DNA of 64,000 bases, from positions 372,001 through 436,000 of the forward strand of contig NZ_LIVQ01000001.1 in assembly GCF_001905445.1 (NCBI RefSeq), given 5' to 3'. Both the position numbers and the translations under genes were made by a program. Origin of the DNA: Streptomyces sp. CB00455 (lineage in GTDB: Bacteria; Actinomycetota; Actinomycetes; Streptomycetales; Streptomycetaceae). The notes under the pieces were generated by a model that ran no database searches, was not told the origin of the DNA, and was given only the letters and a program-made list of their open reading frames with translations. Position 1 is the first letter of the stretch. Each line of letters begins with the position of its first letter. Below, piece after piece: positions 9,484-16,582 of the stretch.

Positions 9484-9914
9484 CGGCGGGCTCCTTCCAC
9501 CACGTCGCCGCGCACCAGCCGGGCGGCCTCCGCGAAGTCCGGTACGTCGGCGGGGTCGTGGCCGATGGAGAGCGGGCGGTTGCGCTCGTCGACGAAGACC
9601 ACGTGCTGGGAGGCCGTACGGGCCTCTTCGTCCGCCACCACCTGGTACCCGATGATGATGACGAGGTCGCCGGGGGAGATCAGCCGTGCGGCCGCCCCGT
9701 TGATGCCGATGACGCCGCTGTCGCGCTCGCCCTCGATCACGTAGGTCGTGAGCCGGTTCCCGTTGTCGATGTCGACGATGTCGACCTGCTCACCGGGCAG
9801 GAGGTCGGCGGCGTCCATGAGGGTGCGGTCGATGGTGACCGAGCCGACGTAGTGCAGTTCGGCCTGGGTGACCGTGGCGCGGTGGATCTTGCTGTGGAGC
9901 ATCGTGCGCTGCAT
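9480..9914 (-). CDS. panD: Aspartate 1-decarboxylase (PanD), pathway-associated copy
   Basis: 144 residues. The protein matches PanD along its length: [25 protein letters not shown], then [33 protein letters not shown] and VVFVDERN. The GS pair in YVGSVTID is the self-cleavage site that creates the pyruvoyl cofactor. PanD converts L-aspartate to beta-alanine, normally for pantothenate. Here no panB, panC or panE lies nearby; instead it sits inside a biosynthetic operon, so it is probably a dedicated precursor-supply copy (inference). The ATG at 9914 has GAGGAG upstream. The longer open frame to 10121 was rejected as overlapping the dioxygenase gene. Confidence 0.93.
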   Translation of the reverse strand: MQRTMLHSKIHRATVTQAELHYVGSVTIDRTLMDAADLLPGEQVDIVDIDNGNRLTTYVIEGERDSGVIGINGAAARLISPGDLVIIIGYQVVADEEARTASQHVVFVDERNRPLSIGHDPADVPDFAEAARLVRGDVVEGARR

Positions 9915-9936
9915 GGGTGACTCCTCGTGGGGCCGG

Positions 9937-10677
9937 TCAGCCGGCGATCTGTATGCGGCGCAGGTGACGGCTGCGGTCGCTGAAAGCGTTGCGGGCGTGC
10001 AGGAGGCGCCAGTTGTCCCAGACGAGCATGTCCCGCTCGTGGTAGGCGACGGCGACGTGGTCGCGGTCGAAGGCAGCGTGCCAGCGGTCCTGCAGTCCGG
10101 CCGCGAAATCGTCGTCCTCACGGATCAGGTTGTTGCAGCTGAACCGGACGATGTCGCGTCCGGCGCGCTCTTCGAGGATCGGGTGGCGGGTCTTCAGGTC
10201 GAGTCCGAGCCGCTGGACTCCCTCCGTGGTCTTCCACGCGTAGTCCGTCTCGAGCAACTGCTTGCGCTCGACGTCGGTGAGGGCGGCCACCAGCGGACGG
10301 GTGTCCATCAGGGTCGTCTCGCCGCCGGGTCCCGAGGCGGGCGTGATGCACCACAGGGCGATGTAGCGGGGCGGGGTCACGGCGAAGTCGTAGCCCTCGG
10401 AGTGCGGGGTCAGCGGGCGGGTGTTGCCCGCGTGGTAGACGTCGTCCATGCCGGGCTCGGGCCGGACGTCACCGACGACCGCGCCCGTGTAGTTCGGTAC
10501 GAAACTCCCGAGGGCCCGGCAGAAGCGGACGGGATCGAAGTCCTCGGGGACATTGCACATGAGCACGTAACCGTGCTCGTCCATGAGCTGGTGGAAAGTT
10601 CTCGACAGGAGTTCTTCGGTCAGCGGCTGCCCATTGAAATCGACCTGGGACAGAATGCTGATGGGCGAATGAGCCAC
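9937..10677 (-). CDS. TauD/TfdA-type Fe(II)/2-oxoglutarate dioxygenase with HxE triad
   Basis: 246 residues from a GTG at 10677 preceded by GGAGGAAG. Iron ligands are H92 and E94 ([10 protein letters not shown]) and H227 ([10 protein letters not shown]); R240 or R241 probably binds 2-oxoglutarate. The block [16 protein letters not shown] is typical of the family. A Glu in the HxE position is shared with clavaminate synthase, AsnO and VioC, while TauD itself has HxD. These enzymes hydroxylate, desaturate or cyclise small substrates. It is the first gene of the operon, 22 bases before panD, so it may act on an amino acid or its derivative (inference). Confidence 0.88.
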   Translation of the reverse strand: MAHSPISILSQVDFNGQPLTEELLSRTFHQLMDEHGYVLMCNVPEDFDPVRFCRALGSFVPNYTGAVVGDVRPEPGMDDVYHAGNTRPLTPHSEGYDFAVTPPRYIALWCITPASGPGGETTLMDTRPLVAALTDVERKQLLETDYAWKTTEGVQRLGLDLKTRHPILEERAGRDIVRFSCNNLIREDDDFAAGLQDRWHAAFDRDHVAVAYHERDMLVWDNWRLLHARNAFSDRSRHLRRIQIAG

Positions 10678-11215
10678 ACTTCCTCCACACCGTACGGATT
10701 CCCTGGAGGTACACCTCATCCAGGGGATTGCGTGCGAAATTCGGGCGCACTGTTCCTCGGTGGTACGGGCCGGTGTCATATCCGGCGAGCACCACTCTAG
10801 GGAGGGAAGGGTGGCCGGTGTCAAGCGCGGCCGGACGACTACTCTGCGCGCCCGAACCAGGAGATTCCGGACCACAAATGCCCCGCCAGCGTGGCTTTTC
10901 GGCCGCCGGACACGAGATGTCGGCCAACCTGCCGAAAAGGCCACTACACGGCGTGAGCTTCTGTTTGCGTCCGATTATCGCGGGCACTCGCGACAGTTGG
11001 CGGCACACGCATTTCGCACCGACAATCGGCGAGATGTTTCCACCGGATTCATTTGCCGCCGGGCGCGGGGAGACGCCGTTTGCAGGGCTGACCGACGGCC
11101 GTCATCGGGCGCGTCGCAGACGGTGCGGAAGTTCCCCGTGCCGGCGCTGACGTCATCAACGACCGCACGCCGGCGCGCCCCTGCGCACCGTCACATCCCG
11201 TCCGGTCCGGTCCGG
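10678..11215. other. Intergenic region, probable promoter of the biosynthetic operon
   Basis: These 538 bases separate the operon start from the stop of the metallo-hydrolase gene. Base composition is visibly more AT-rich than the flanking genes, and I found no frame with streptomycete codon usage, so long open frames here are probably chance. Apart from the inverted repeat at 10701-10725 no strong element was recognised. Confidence 0.5.
10701..10725. promoter_or_regulatory. Inverted repeat in the leader of the biosynthetic operon
   Basis: CCCTGGA and TCCAGGG face each other across 11 bases, 24 to 48 bases upstream of the GTG that starts the dioxygenase gene. It could be a repressor operator or a leader hairpin. 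The 7-bp arms are perfect, but no binding partner is known. Confidence 0.4.
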
Positions 11216-12100
11216 TCAGACGTCAAGGGGCCGCCAGGCCGGGCCGGCTCCGTCCCGCCGGACGTGTCCGAAGACGACGTCGGCGAAGTGCACGCCGAAG
11301 CCGATCGTGCCGGGCTCTGCCAGCTCGGCGACGAGACGGCGTCGGTGAGCGGCGGTCCGGGCGGGGTCGTGGTCGAATGCCGAGGACCACTCGGGATGGT
11401 CGATCTGGATCGGCGAGTGCACGGCGTCGCCGAAGGCGATCAGACGCCGCCCGCCCCCGGTGATCACGTACTCGGCGTGGCCGACGGTGTGACCGGGGCT
11501 GATCCGCACGCGCACACCGGGAAAGACCTCCTGTCCGTCCGAGACCGTACGCACGCGCGGTGCCAGCGTCGCGACCTGCTCGCCCATCCCCTGGTCCTCC
11601 AGCAGGTCGCGCCGTTCCCACTCCGTCTCGGATATCAGGTGCTCGGCGTGGGCGAAGAGGAGCCCGTCAGTACCGGGGGCGGGGTGGCAGGCCCAGCCGA
11701 GATGATCGGAGTGGAGGTGGGTGAAGGCCACCGCTTCGACGTCCTCGGGGTTACGGCCGAGTGCGGCCAGGCTCCGCGGGAGGGCGCCTCCGTGGATCGC
11801 GCCGAGGGGGCCGGCGGACATGTCGAGCGCCTGCGGGCCGAAGCCCGCGTCGATCAGCAGGGCGCGGCCGCCGTGTTCCACCAGCAGACCGCCGACGCTT
11901 CCGACGAGGTGGCCGGTGGAGTCCAGGTACTCCGGGTGGGCGGCCCACACCTCGTCGGTGGTGTCCTGGAGCAGCTCCAGCGGCCGCAGGCGCACATCGC
12001 CGTCCGGCACGTACGACACCTTCGTGTCGCCCAGCCATATCGAGCGGATGCCCGCCGGCCGGCGCAGTCGTTCGTCCCGGCGCACCGTCAGATCGGCCAT
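11216..12100 (-). CDS. MBL-fold metallo-hydrolase
   Basis: About 294 residues. The zinc motif HLHSDHLG (HxHxDH) sits mid-protein, followed by SPGHTVGHAEYVI and a further His in the C-terminal half (GVHFADVVFG). Such hydrolases include glyoxalase II, lactonases and ribonucleases; the class with GHTVGH is often lactonase-like, but the substrate is unknown. The ATG at 12100 (MADLTV) has GGGAG at a normal distance, while the upstream start at 12124 does not. It is divergent from a MarR regulator, with a palindrome between the genes. Confidence 0.85.
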   Translation of the reverse strand: MADLTVRRDERLRRPAGIRSIWLGDTKVSYVPDGDVRLRPLELLQDTTDEVWAAHPEYLDSTGHLVGSVGGLLVEHGGRALLIDAGFGPQALDMSAGPLGAIHGGALPRSLAALGRNPEDVEAVAFTHLHSDHLGWACHPAPGTDGLLFAHAEHLISETEWERRDLLEDQGMGEQVATLAPRVRTVSDGQEVFPGVRVRISPGHTVGHAEYVITGGGRRLIAFGDAVHSPIQIDHPEWSSAFDHDPARTAAHRRRLVAELAEPGTIGFGVHFADVVFGHVRRDGAGPAWRPLDV

Positions 12101-12180
12101 GGGTTCACTCCCGTGATGTGTCATCAGGTCAAGTCGTCGCGGGCTCCTCCCGGCGACGACGCCCCACCATAAGCATCAAG

Positions 12181-12195
12181 CTCGAATCATTCAAG
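12181..12195. promoter_or_regulatory. Candidate MarR operator
   Basis: CTCGAA-TCA-TTCAAG is a near-perfect inverted repeat (one mismatch) in the 136-base divergent intergenic region between the metallo-hydrolase and marR-like genes. It is AT-rich relative to its surroundings. MarR dimers bind short AT-rich palindromes of this size, so autoregulation and control of the hydrolase are plausible. Confidence 0.5.
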
Positions 12196-12236
12196 CTGTA
12201 AATGTTTCTCCTTGACGAACTTGCTACCGTGGTGGC

Positions 12237-12665
12237 ATGACGACGTCCCCCGAGCCGCAGGCCATCGCCGAGCGACAGCTGTGCGGCCTCGTGAACGGGC
12301 TGGCCCAGCAGATCGCCGAGCACGTACGGGTACGGGCCGCCACCTTGGGCCTGACCGCTCCCCAGGCGACCGCGCTGCGGGAGTTGAGCGGGCCGATGAC
12401 CATGCGGGAGCTCGCCGAGCGCATGAGCTGCGAGCCCTCCAACACGACTTTCGTCATCGACAGGCTGGAGAAGCAGGGCTTGGTCGGGCGCCACCCGCAC
12501 CCCACCGACAGGCGCGCCAAGCACCTCGTCCTCACCGCTGAGGGCGCCGCCTTGCGCCGGCGCCTCCTCGACCTCCTCGCGGCGGGTTCCCCGCTGTCCG
12601 GCCTCACCCCGCAGGAGCAGCGCGTCCTGCACGGCCTGCTGGAGCAGGCCATCACCGGTCCGTGA
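12237..12665 (+). CDS. MarR-family transcriptional regulator
   Basis: 142 residues with the winged helix-turn-helix MTMRELAERMSCEPSNTTFVIDRLEKQGLVGRHP and the wing DRRAKHLVLTAEG (DRRxxxxxLT signature). These are dimeric regulators that respond to small phenolics, antibiotics or oxidants. It is divergent from the MBL-fold hydrolase gene and likely controls it and itself (inference). Confidence 0.9.
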   Translation: MTTSPEPQAIAERQLCGLVNGLAQQIAEHVRVRAATLGLTAPQATALRELSGPMTMRELAERMSCEPSNTTFVIDRLEKQGLVGRHPHPTDRRAKHLVLTAEGAALRRRLLDLLAAGSPLSGLTPQEQRVLHGLLEQAITGP

Positions 12666-12682
12666 GCCGGCAGCTCACCCCA

Positions 12683-12700
12683 TGAGCGGTAGACCGCTCA
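12683..12700. terminator. Hairpin between convergent marR and IMPase-like genes
   Basis: TGAGCGG and CCGCTCA pair across a 4-base loop, 18 bases downstream of the marR-like stop. It is a short but perfect stem. The remaining bases to 12905 show nothing coding. Confidence 0.4.
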
Positions 12701-12905
12701 CCACCGAAGCCGGTGGAAGGCCCGCGCGCCGGTCACAGGACGAGCACGACCCATGCGGTGGCCGTGGCCGAGCCCGCGGGTCGCATCACCGGGGCGGCGT
12801 GGGTGAGCGGGAGTCCGGCACCGGCACTGACGGGCCGCTGCAGCGCGGTGGGCCTGGACCGCACTTGTCTTCGCTGCCGGACTGTATCCGCTCACCCGGT
12901 GTCGG

Positions 12906-13706
12906 CTATCCCCTGACGTCGTGCAGCATCGACATCAGCAGTGCGTGCGTCTCGGCGTCAGCCGCCGCCACGAGGCCGCGTCCGGCGGGTCCGAGCGGGG
13001 CGCCGTCGATCCCCGTGACGACGCAGCCCGCGGCCCGGCACAGGGCGATGCCGGCGGCGAAGTGCACGCTGCCGGACAGGTCGGCGCCGTCGGTGACGTA
13101 CGCGGCGCGTTTGCCCGCCGCTACCCAGGCCAGCGCCAGCGTCGTGGACACGACCCGCGGCCGGAAGCGCTCGACGAACCCGGCATGGGCCAGCAGGTCC
13201 ACGGCCCGTACCGCGGGCGCGCTCGGGAACGGCGGGTCCAGATTGACGTCCACGAGACGAGTGGCGGGGGTGGGCGCCGCCGGGGCGTCCGCGCCGTCGT
13301 GTCGCACCCAGGCACTCTCGCCGTCGGTGAAGAAGACCTCGCCGCTGAACGGGTCGGCCACCGCCGCCGCACCTGCGCGCAGGGCCACGTTGACGGCGAC
13401 GAGCATGTTGCCGACGGCGTAGTTGAGGGTGCCGCACAGGGGGTCGACCAACCACTGGCGCTCGGCCCGCGCGGCGCCCTGCTGACCGCCCTCCTCACCG
13501 AGTACGGCGTCCTTGGGACGGGCGGCGCGGATGACGTCGAGGATCGCCTTCTCGGCCTCCACGTCGGCGGCGGTGGCGAAGTCCCCGGCACCCTTGTCGA
13601 CGCGGGTCAGCAGTCGGCCGTACATGCCGCGCACCACTTCCGCGCCGGCGCGTGCCGCGGCTATCGCGACGTCGGAGTCATCGGGATCCGCGGGTGAACT
13701 GATCAT
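12906..13706 (-). CDS. Inositol-monophosphatase-like protein with altered metal site
   Basis: 266 residues with the IMPase/FBPase/CysQ fold: GEE (residues 70-72) and WLVDPLCGTLNYA. The usual signature is WxxDPxDGTxNF; the second Asp, a metal ligand (Asp93 in human IMPase), is Cys91 here. The second signature, normally WDxAAG, reads VHFAAG (residues 214-219), replacing another metal ligand. Family members hydrolyse inositol, sulphated nucleotide or histidinol phosphates with three Mg ions; this one may be inactive, use a different metal set or have another substrate. Convergent with marR. Confidence 0.8.
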   Translation of the reverse strand: MISSPADPDDSDVAIAAARAGAEVVRGMYGRLLTRVDKGAGDFATAADVEAEKAILDVIRAARPKDAVLGEEGGQQGAARAERQWLVDPLCGTLNYAVGNMLVAVNVALRAGAAAVADPFSGEVFFTDGESAWVRHDGADAPAAPTPATRLVDVNLDPPFPSAPAVRAVDLLAHAGFVERFRPRVVSTTLALAWVAAGKRAAYVTDGADLSGSVHFAAGIALCRAAGCVVTGIDGAPLGPAGRGLVAAADAETHALLMSMLHDVRG

Positions 13707-14160
13707 GCTGCGCAGGATACGGCCGGGGCGAGGGCCCCGGTACCCCCGCCGTGAGCGCCCGGATGCAGCCCGGCGCGCGCCTCTCCGCGGCCGACGCCAA
13801 ATGGATACCGGGCCGACCCGCTACCGGCCCACTGTTCCGGCGGGCCGGCGCGAGAGGGTTACGAGGCACACCGGGCCGGTGCCCCTGCCTCGCCCAGACG
13901 GTGCGGGTAGGCGCAGAAAACAGCGCCGGCCCGCCCGGACCGGCACCGGGGGGCCCGCAGACAGGCAAGTACGCGCACCGACGGGTGCGCGCAGGGATGG
14001 TGCCGGCGAGTGCGCGCGCCGGGTCGGCAGCGGCCGATCAGCGCCACCCGGGGCCTGCACCGCGATGCCGCGCGACCCCGGCCCGGCGGCCCCGGGCAGA
14101 CCGGGGCCGCCCCGCGCACCCGCACCACGGCCGGTCAACCCGGCCGGTCAACCCGGCCGG
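13707..14160. other. Intergenic region with no recognised gene
   Basis: These 454 bases lie between the start of the IMPase-like gene and the stop of the DUF4235 gene (both minus strand). It is GC-rich without a persuasive coding frame. It includes a 13-bp tandem repeat near its right edge and presumably the IMPase-like promoter. Confidence 0.4.
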
Positions 14161-14169
14161 TCAGCCCGG
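14131..14169. repeat. 13-bp tandem repeat, three copies
   Basis: CCGGTCAACCCGG is repeated three times head to tail, the third copy with one change. It overlaps the last three codons of the DUF4235 gene. Function unknown; it may reflect slippage, or contribute to 3' secondary structure. Confidence 0.6.
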
Positions 14170-14427
14170 CCAGACGCCCGTCAGGCGCCGCGTCGCCACC
14201 GCGCCCGAGCGGTCCACGGCCGCCTTGACCACGGCGAAGATCGCGCCCTGGATGGCCGCGGCGAGCAGGATCTCCTGCCAGGAGCGGTCCTCGTCCGTGG
14301 CGTTGGGGGCGTCGCCGTCGCCCTCGACGACCTTCCACGCCTGTTTGAAGACGGCGCCCGCGATCAGGCCGCTGACCGCACCCAAGGTCAGCCCGACCGG
14401 CTTGTAGGCGATCTTGGATGCCTTCAT
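14161..14427 (-). CDS. DUF4235 membrane protein
   Basis: 88 residues with two hydrophobic segments (GLTLGAVSGLIAGAVF and ILLAAAIQGAIFAVV) flanking a short acidic region. DUF4235 proteins are small membrane proteins of unknown function found with DUF3618 and holin-X proteins in streptomycetes. The ATG at 14427 overlaps the stop of the preceding gene (ATGA). A GTG two codons upstream is possible. Confidence 0.8.
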   Translation of the reverse strand: MKASKIAYKPVGLTLGAVSGLIAGAVFKQAWKVVEGDGDAPNATDEDRSWQEILLAAAIQGAIFAVVKAAVDRSGAVATRRLTGVWPG

Positions 14428-14891
14428 CGGCACCGCCCGCGATTGCGGCGGACCAGCAGGAAGAGAGCGAGGAGCGCCCCGGCCGCGAGCAGCGGGGTGC
14501 GGTTGGCGCGTGCCAGCGACGCGGCCCGAGCGGCCTTGTCGACCAGCGGGTCGGGGGCCTTCTCCGTCGCGTACTGTCCCGCGCGGGCCGCGCTCTCGCG
14601 CACCTGGGCCGCGGCCTGGGCCGTCTTCTCCAGGAGGGGGTCGGGCGTCTTGTCCTTCACCAGCTGCGCCGCCTGCTCCGCTTTCGCGCGGAGCTGCCCT
14701 GCGACCACGGCGGTCTTCTGGGCGGCCTGTTCCTTCACGGCGGCCGTTTTCTCCTTCGCCTGGGCCTTCACGTCGGCCTTGGCCGCCAGCGCCTCGACGG
14801 TCTGCCCGAGCTCGTCGCGCGTGTGCTCGATCTGCTCGCGCAGCTCCTCGGGGGTGGGCGTGCCGATGTTGGTTCGTGTTTCGTCGGTCAT
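14424..14891 (-). CDS. DUF3618 protein
   Basis: 155 residues. The N-terminus ELREQIEHTRDELGQTVEALAAKADVKAQAKE is the DUF3618 signature, followed by a long Ala/Lys/Glu helical region (KEQAAQ, KAEQAAQLVKDKTPDPLLEK) and a C-terminal membrane segment ending RRNRGR. It resembles membrane-anchored envelope-stress proteins. ATGA overlaps on both sides place it in the middle of a three-gene operon. Function unknown. Confidence 0.85.
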   Translation of the reverse strand: MTDETRTNIGTPTPEELREQIEHTRDELGQTVEALAAKADVKAQAKEKTAAVKEQAAQKTAVVAGQLRAKAEQAAQLVKDKTPDPLLEKTAQAAAQVRESAARAGQYATEKAPDPLVDKAARAASLARANRTPLLAAGALLALFLLVRRNRGRCR

Positions 14892-15304
14892 CGGTGTGCC
14901 TTCTCCTTGATCTCGGCCACGTCGGCCTTGACGCTGTCGATGGTGCGCTCGGGGGCGGGGGAGCCGGCCTTCGCGATCTGCTTCTTCCCGGCCAGGGCCA
15001 TGACGGCCGCCACCGCGGCCAGTACCGCCGCGATGATGAGGGCTGCCGCCCACACCGGCAGGACCAGCGCGAGAGCGGCGATGCACGCCGCGACCAGGGC
15101 CTGGAGCGCCAGCATGCCGACGAGGCCCGCCCCTCCGAAGAGGCCGCCGCCCTTGCCGAAGCGTTTGCCCTTCTGGCTCATCTCCGCGCGGGCCAGCTGC
15201 ATCTCTTCACGGACCAGTTCCGAGATCTGCTGTGAGGCGCGCGAGACCAGCACGCCCACCGAGTCATCAGCGGCGGCGCGGGCCGGTCGCTCTACCGTGG
15301 TCAT
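14888..15304 (-). CDS. Phage-holin-like membrane protein (holin-X/DUF1469 type)
   Basis: 138 residues. The amphipathic N-terminus SVGVLVSRASQQISELVREEMQLARAEM precedes two long hydrophobic helices (GLVGMLALQALVAACIAALALVLPVWAAALIIAAVLAAV, shown here only in outline by its ends) and a Lys-rich tail. This matches the actinobacterial holin-X family, which is chromosomal and not evidence of a prophage. It is first of the DUF3618/DUF4235 operon. Confidence 0.8.
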   Translation of the reverse strand: MTTVERPARAAADDSVGVLVSRASQQISELVREEMQLARAEMSQKGKRFGKGGGLFGGAGLVGMLALQALVAACIAALALVLPVWAAALIIAAVLAAVAAVMALAGKKQIAKAGSPAPERTIDSVKADVAEIKEKAHR

Positions 15305-15403
15305 GGGAGGTCACCTTGCCTTCCTCTGCGATGTGCATGCCGTTGTCAGGGCCCGCCTACCCAGCCTGTGACCGGGCACTCGGGGACGCGGGCACCCTTT
15401 GGA

Positions 15404-16450
15404 TCAGTGCTCCAGGCGGCGCTTGTCGTCGTCGCTCCACGCGCGGGTGTCCCGCGGCTGGACGTACGGCTCCTCGTCCTCGGGCAGTCCTCCGGCGATC
15501 GCGCGCTGGCGGACCATCTCCGCGTCGAACTCCAGCCCGAGGAGGATCGCCAGGTTGGTGATCCACAGCCACACCAGGAAGACGATGACGCCCGCGAGGG
15601 TGCCGTAGGTCTTGTTGTAGGAGGCGAAGTTCGCGACGTAGAACGCGAAGCCGGCCGAGGCCGCCAGCCAGATCAGCAGGGCCAGGAAACTGCCCGGAGT
15701 CACCCACTTGAACCCGCGGCCCTTGGCGTTCGGCGCGGCCCAGTAGAGGATCGCGATCATGATCGTGACGAGCAGGACCAGCACCGGCCATTTCGCGATC
15801 GACCACACGGTCAGCGCGGTGTCGCCGATCCCCAGCGCGCCCCCGGCCTGCCGGGCCAGACCGCCCGTGAAGACCACGATCAGCGCGCTGACGCACGCGA
15901 GGACCATCAGGGTGACGGTCAGGGCGACCCGCAGCGGCAGCACCTTCCACACCGGCCGCCCTTCGGGCATGTCGTACACCGCGTTCGAGCAGCGGATGAA
16001 GGCGGCGATGTAGCCGGAGGCCGACCACACCGCGACGACCAGACCGATGATCGCCACGAGCGAGCCGACACCGCTGTGCCCCTGCAACTGCTGCACGGCG
16101 TCGGTGATCACGTCCCGTGCGGAGCCGGGCGCCAGCTTCTGCACGTTGTCCAGGACCCGCTGGGTCGTGGACTTGCCCGCGAGGCCCAGGAGGGAGACCA
16201 GGACCAGGAGGGCCGGGAAGAGGGCCAGGATCCCGTAGTAGGTGAGCGCGGCCGCGCGGTCGGCCAGTTCGTCGTCCTTGAACTCCTTGAACGTGCCGCG
16301 CAGGACCGCTTTCCAGGATCGTCCGGGCAGCTGCGAGAGCTGGTCCGGTGCCCGCTCCTCGACCTGCTCGTCCGGGCCCGCGGTGGGGGTCCGCCCGTCG
16401 TCCGGACGGGTGCGGGCGCTGTTGTCGCCCGGATGTGATGTGGGTGTCAT
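15404..16450 (-). CDS. YihY/BrkB-family membrane protein
   Basis: 348 residues. DRAAALTYYGILALFPALLV is the YihY signature, followed by about five more helices including WVTPGSFLALLIWL and YGTLAGVIVFLVWLW. Members are polytopic proteins of unclear function, once called ribonuclease BN. The N-terminal 55 residues are polar and Pro-rich. The ATG at 16450 was chosen; the frame is open far upstream but without coding character. Divergent from the FUSC-type gene at 16583. Confidence 0.88.
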   Translation of the reverse strand: MTPTSHPGDNSARTRPDDGRTPTAGPDEQVEERAPDQLSQLPGRSWKAVLRGTFKEFKDDELADRAAALTYYGILALFPALLVLVSLLGLAGKSTTQRVLDNVQKLAPGSARDVITDAVQQLQGHSGVGSLVAIIGLVVAVWSASGYIAAFIRCSNAVYDMPEGRPVWKVLPLRVALTVTLMVLACVSALIVVFTGGLARQAGGALGIGDTALTVWSIAKWPVLVLLVTIMIAILYWAAPNAKGRGFKWVTPGSFLALLIWLAASAGFAFYVANFASYNKTYGTLAGVIVFLVWLWITNLAILLGLEFDAEMVRQRAIAGGLPEDEEPYVQPRDTRAWSDDDKRRLEH

Positions 16451-16582
16451 GTCCTGCGGCTTTCCACCGCGGGGCCACTCATGCCCCCGTGCCCGCCCGA
16501 CCTGGCGACGACGGCCACGGCGACCTGGCCGAACGTTTGTGGCACACCTGTGGGGCATACGGGACCGGGGAGGTGGTCGATC

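Larger units (their letters stand above)
2007..10677 (-). other. Candidate biosynthetic operon, eight genes, no NRPS/PKS
   Basis: Eight minus-strand genes run from a GTG at 10677 to 2007: dioxygenase, PanD, DUF6002-like, FemAB/GNAT-like, dehydrogenase-like, class III aminotransferase, methyltransferase, exporter. Junctions are two ATGA overlaps, one long overlap of 65 bases and gaps of 22 to about 100 bases, so they are probably cotranscribed. All are metabolic enzymes plus an exporter, with no regulator inside. The content fits a small amino-acid-derived metabolite. I do not recognise the gene set as any described pathway. Confidence 0.65.

Noticed and set aside
2007..10677. Ectoine or hydroxyectoine cluster
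   Set aside because: There are an aminotransferase, a GNAT-like protein and a dioxygenase, but no ectoine synthase, and the GNAT-like protein is FemAB-type. PanD and the DUF6002 protein also do not fit.
10760..12172. Long plus-strand frame in the leader of the metallo-hydrolase/biosynthetic region
   Set aside because: It lies opposite the hydrolase gene, begins in a non-coding leader, and shows no domain; it is a shadow frame.
14888..15304. Prophage remnant
   Set aside because: The holin-X-like gene belongs to a chromosomal DUF3618/DUF4235 operon; no phage genes or att sites are around it.
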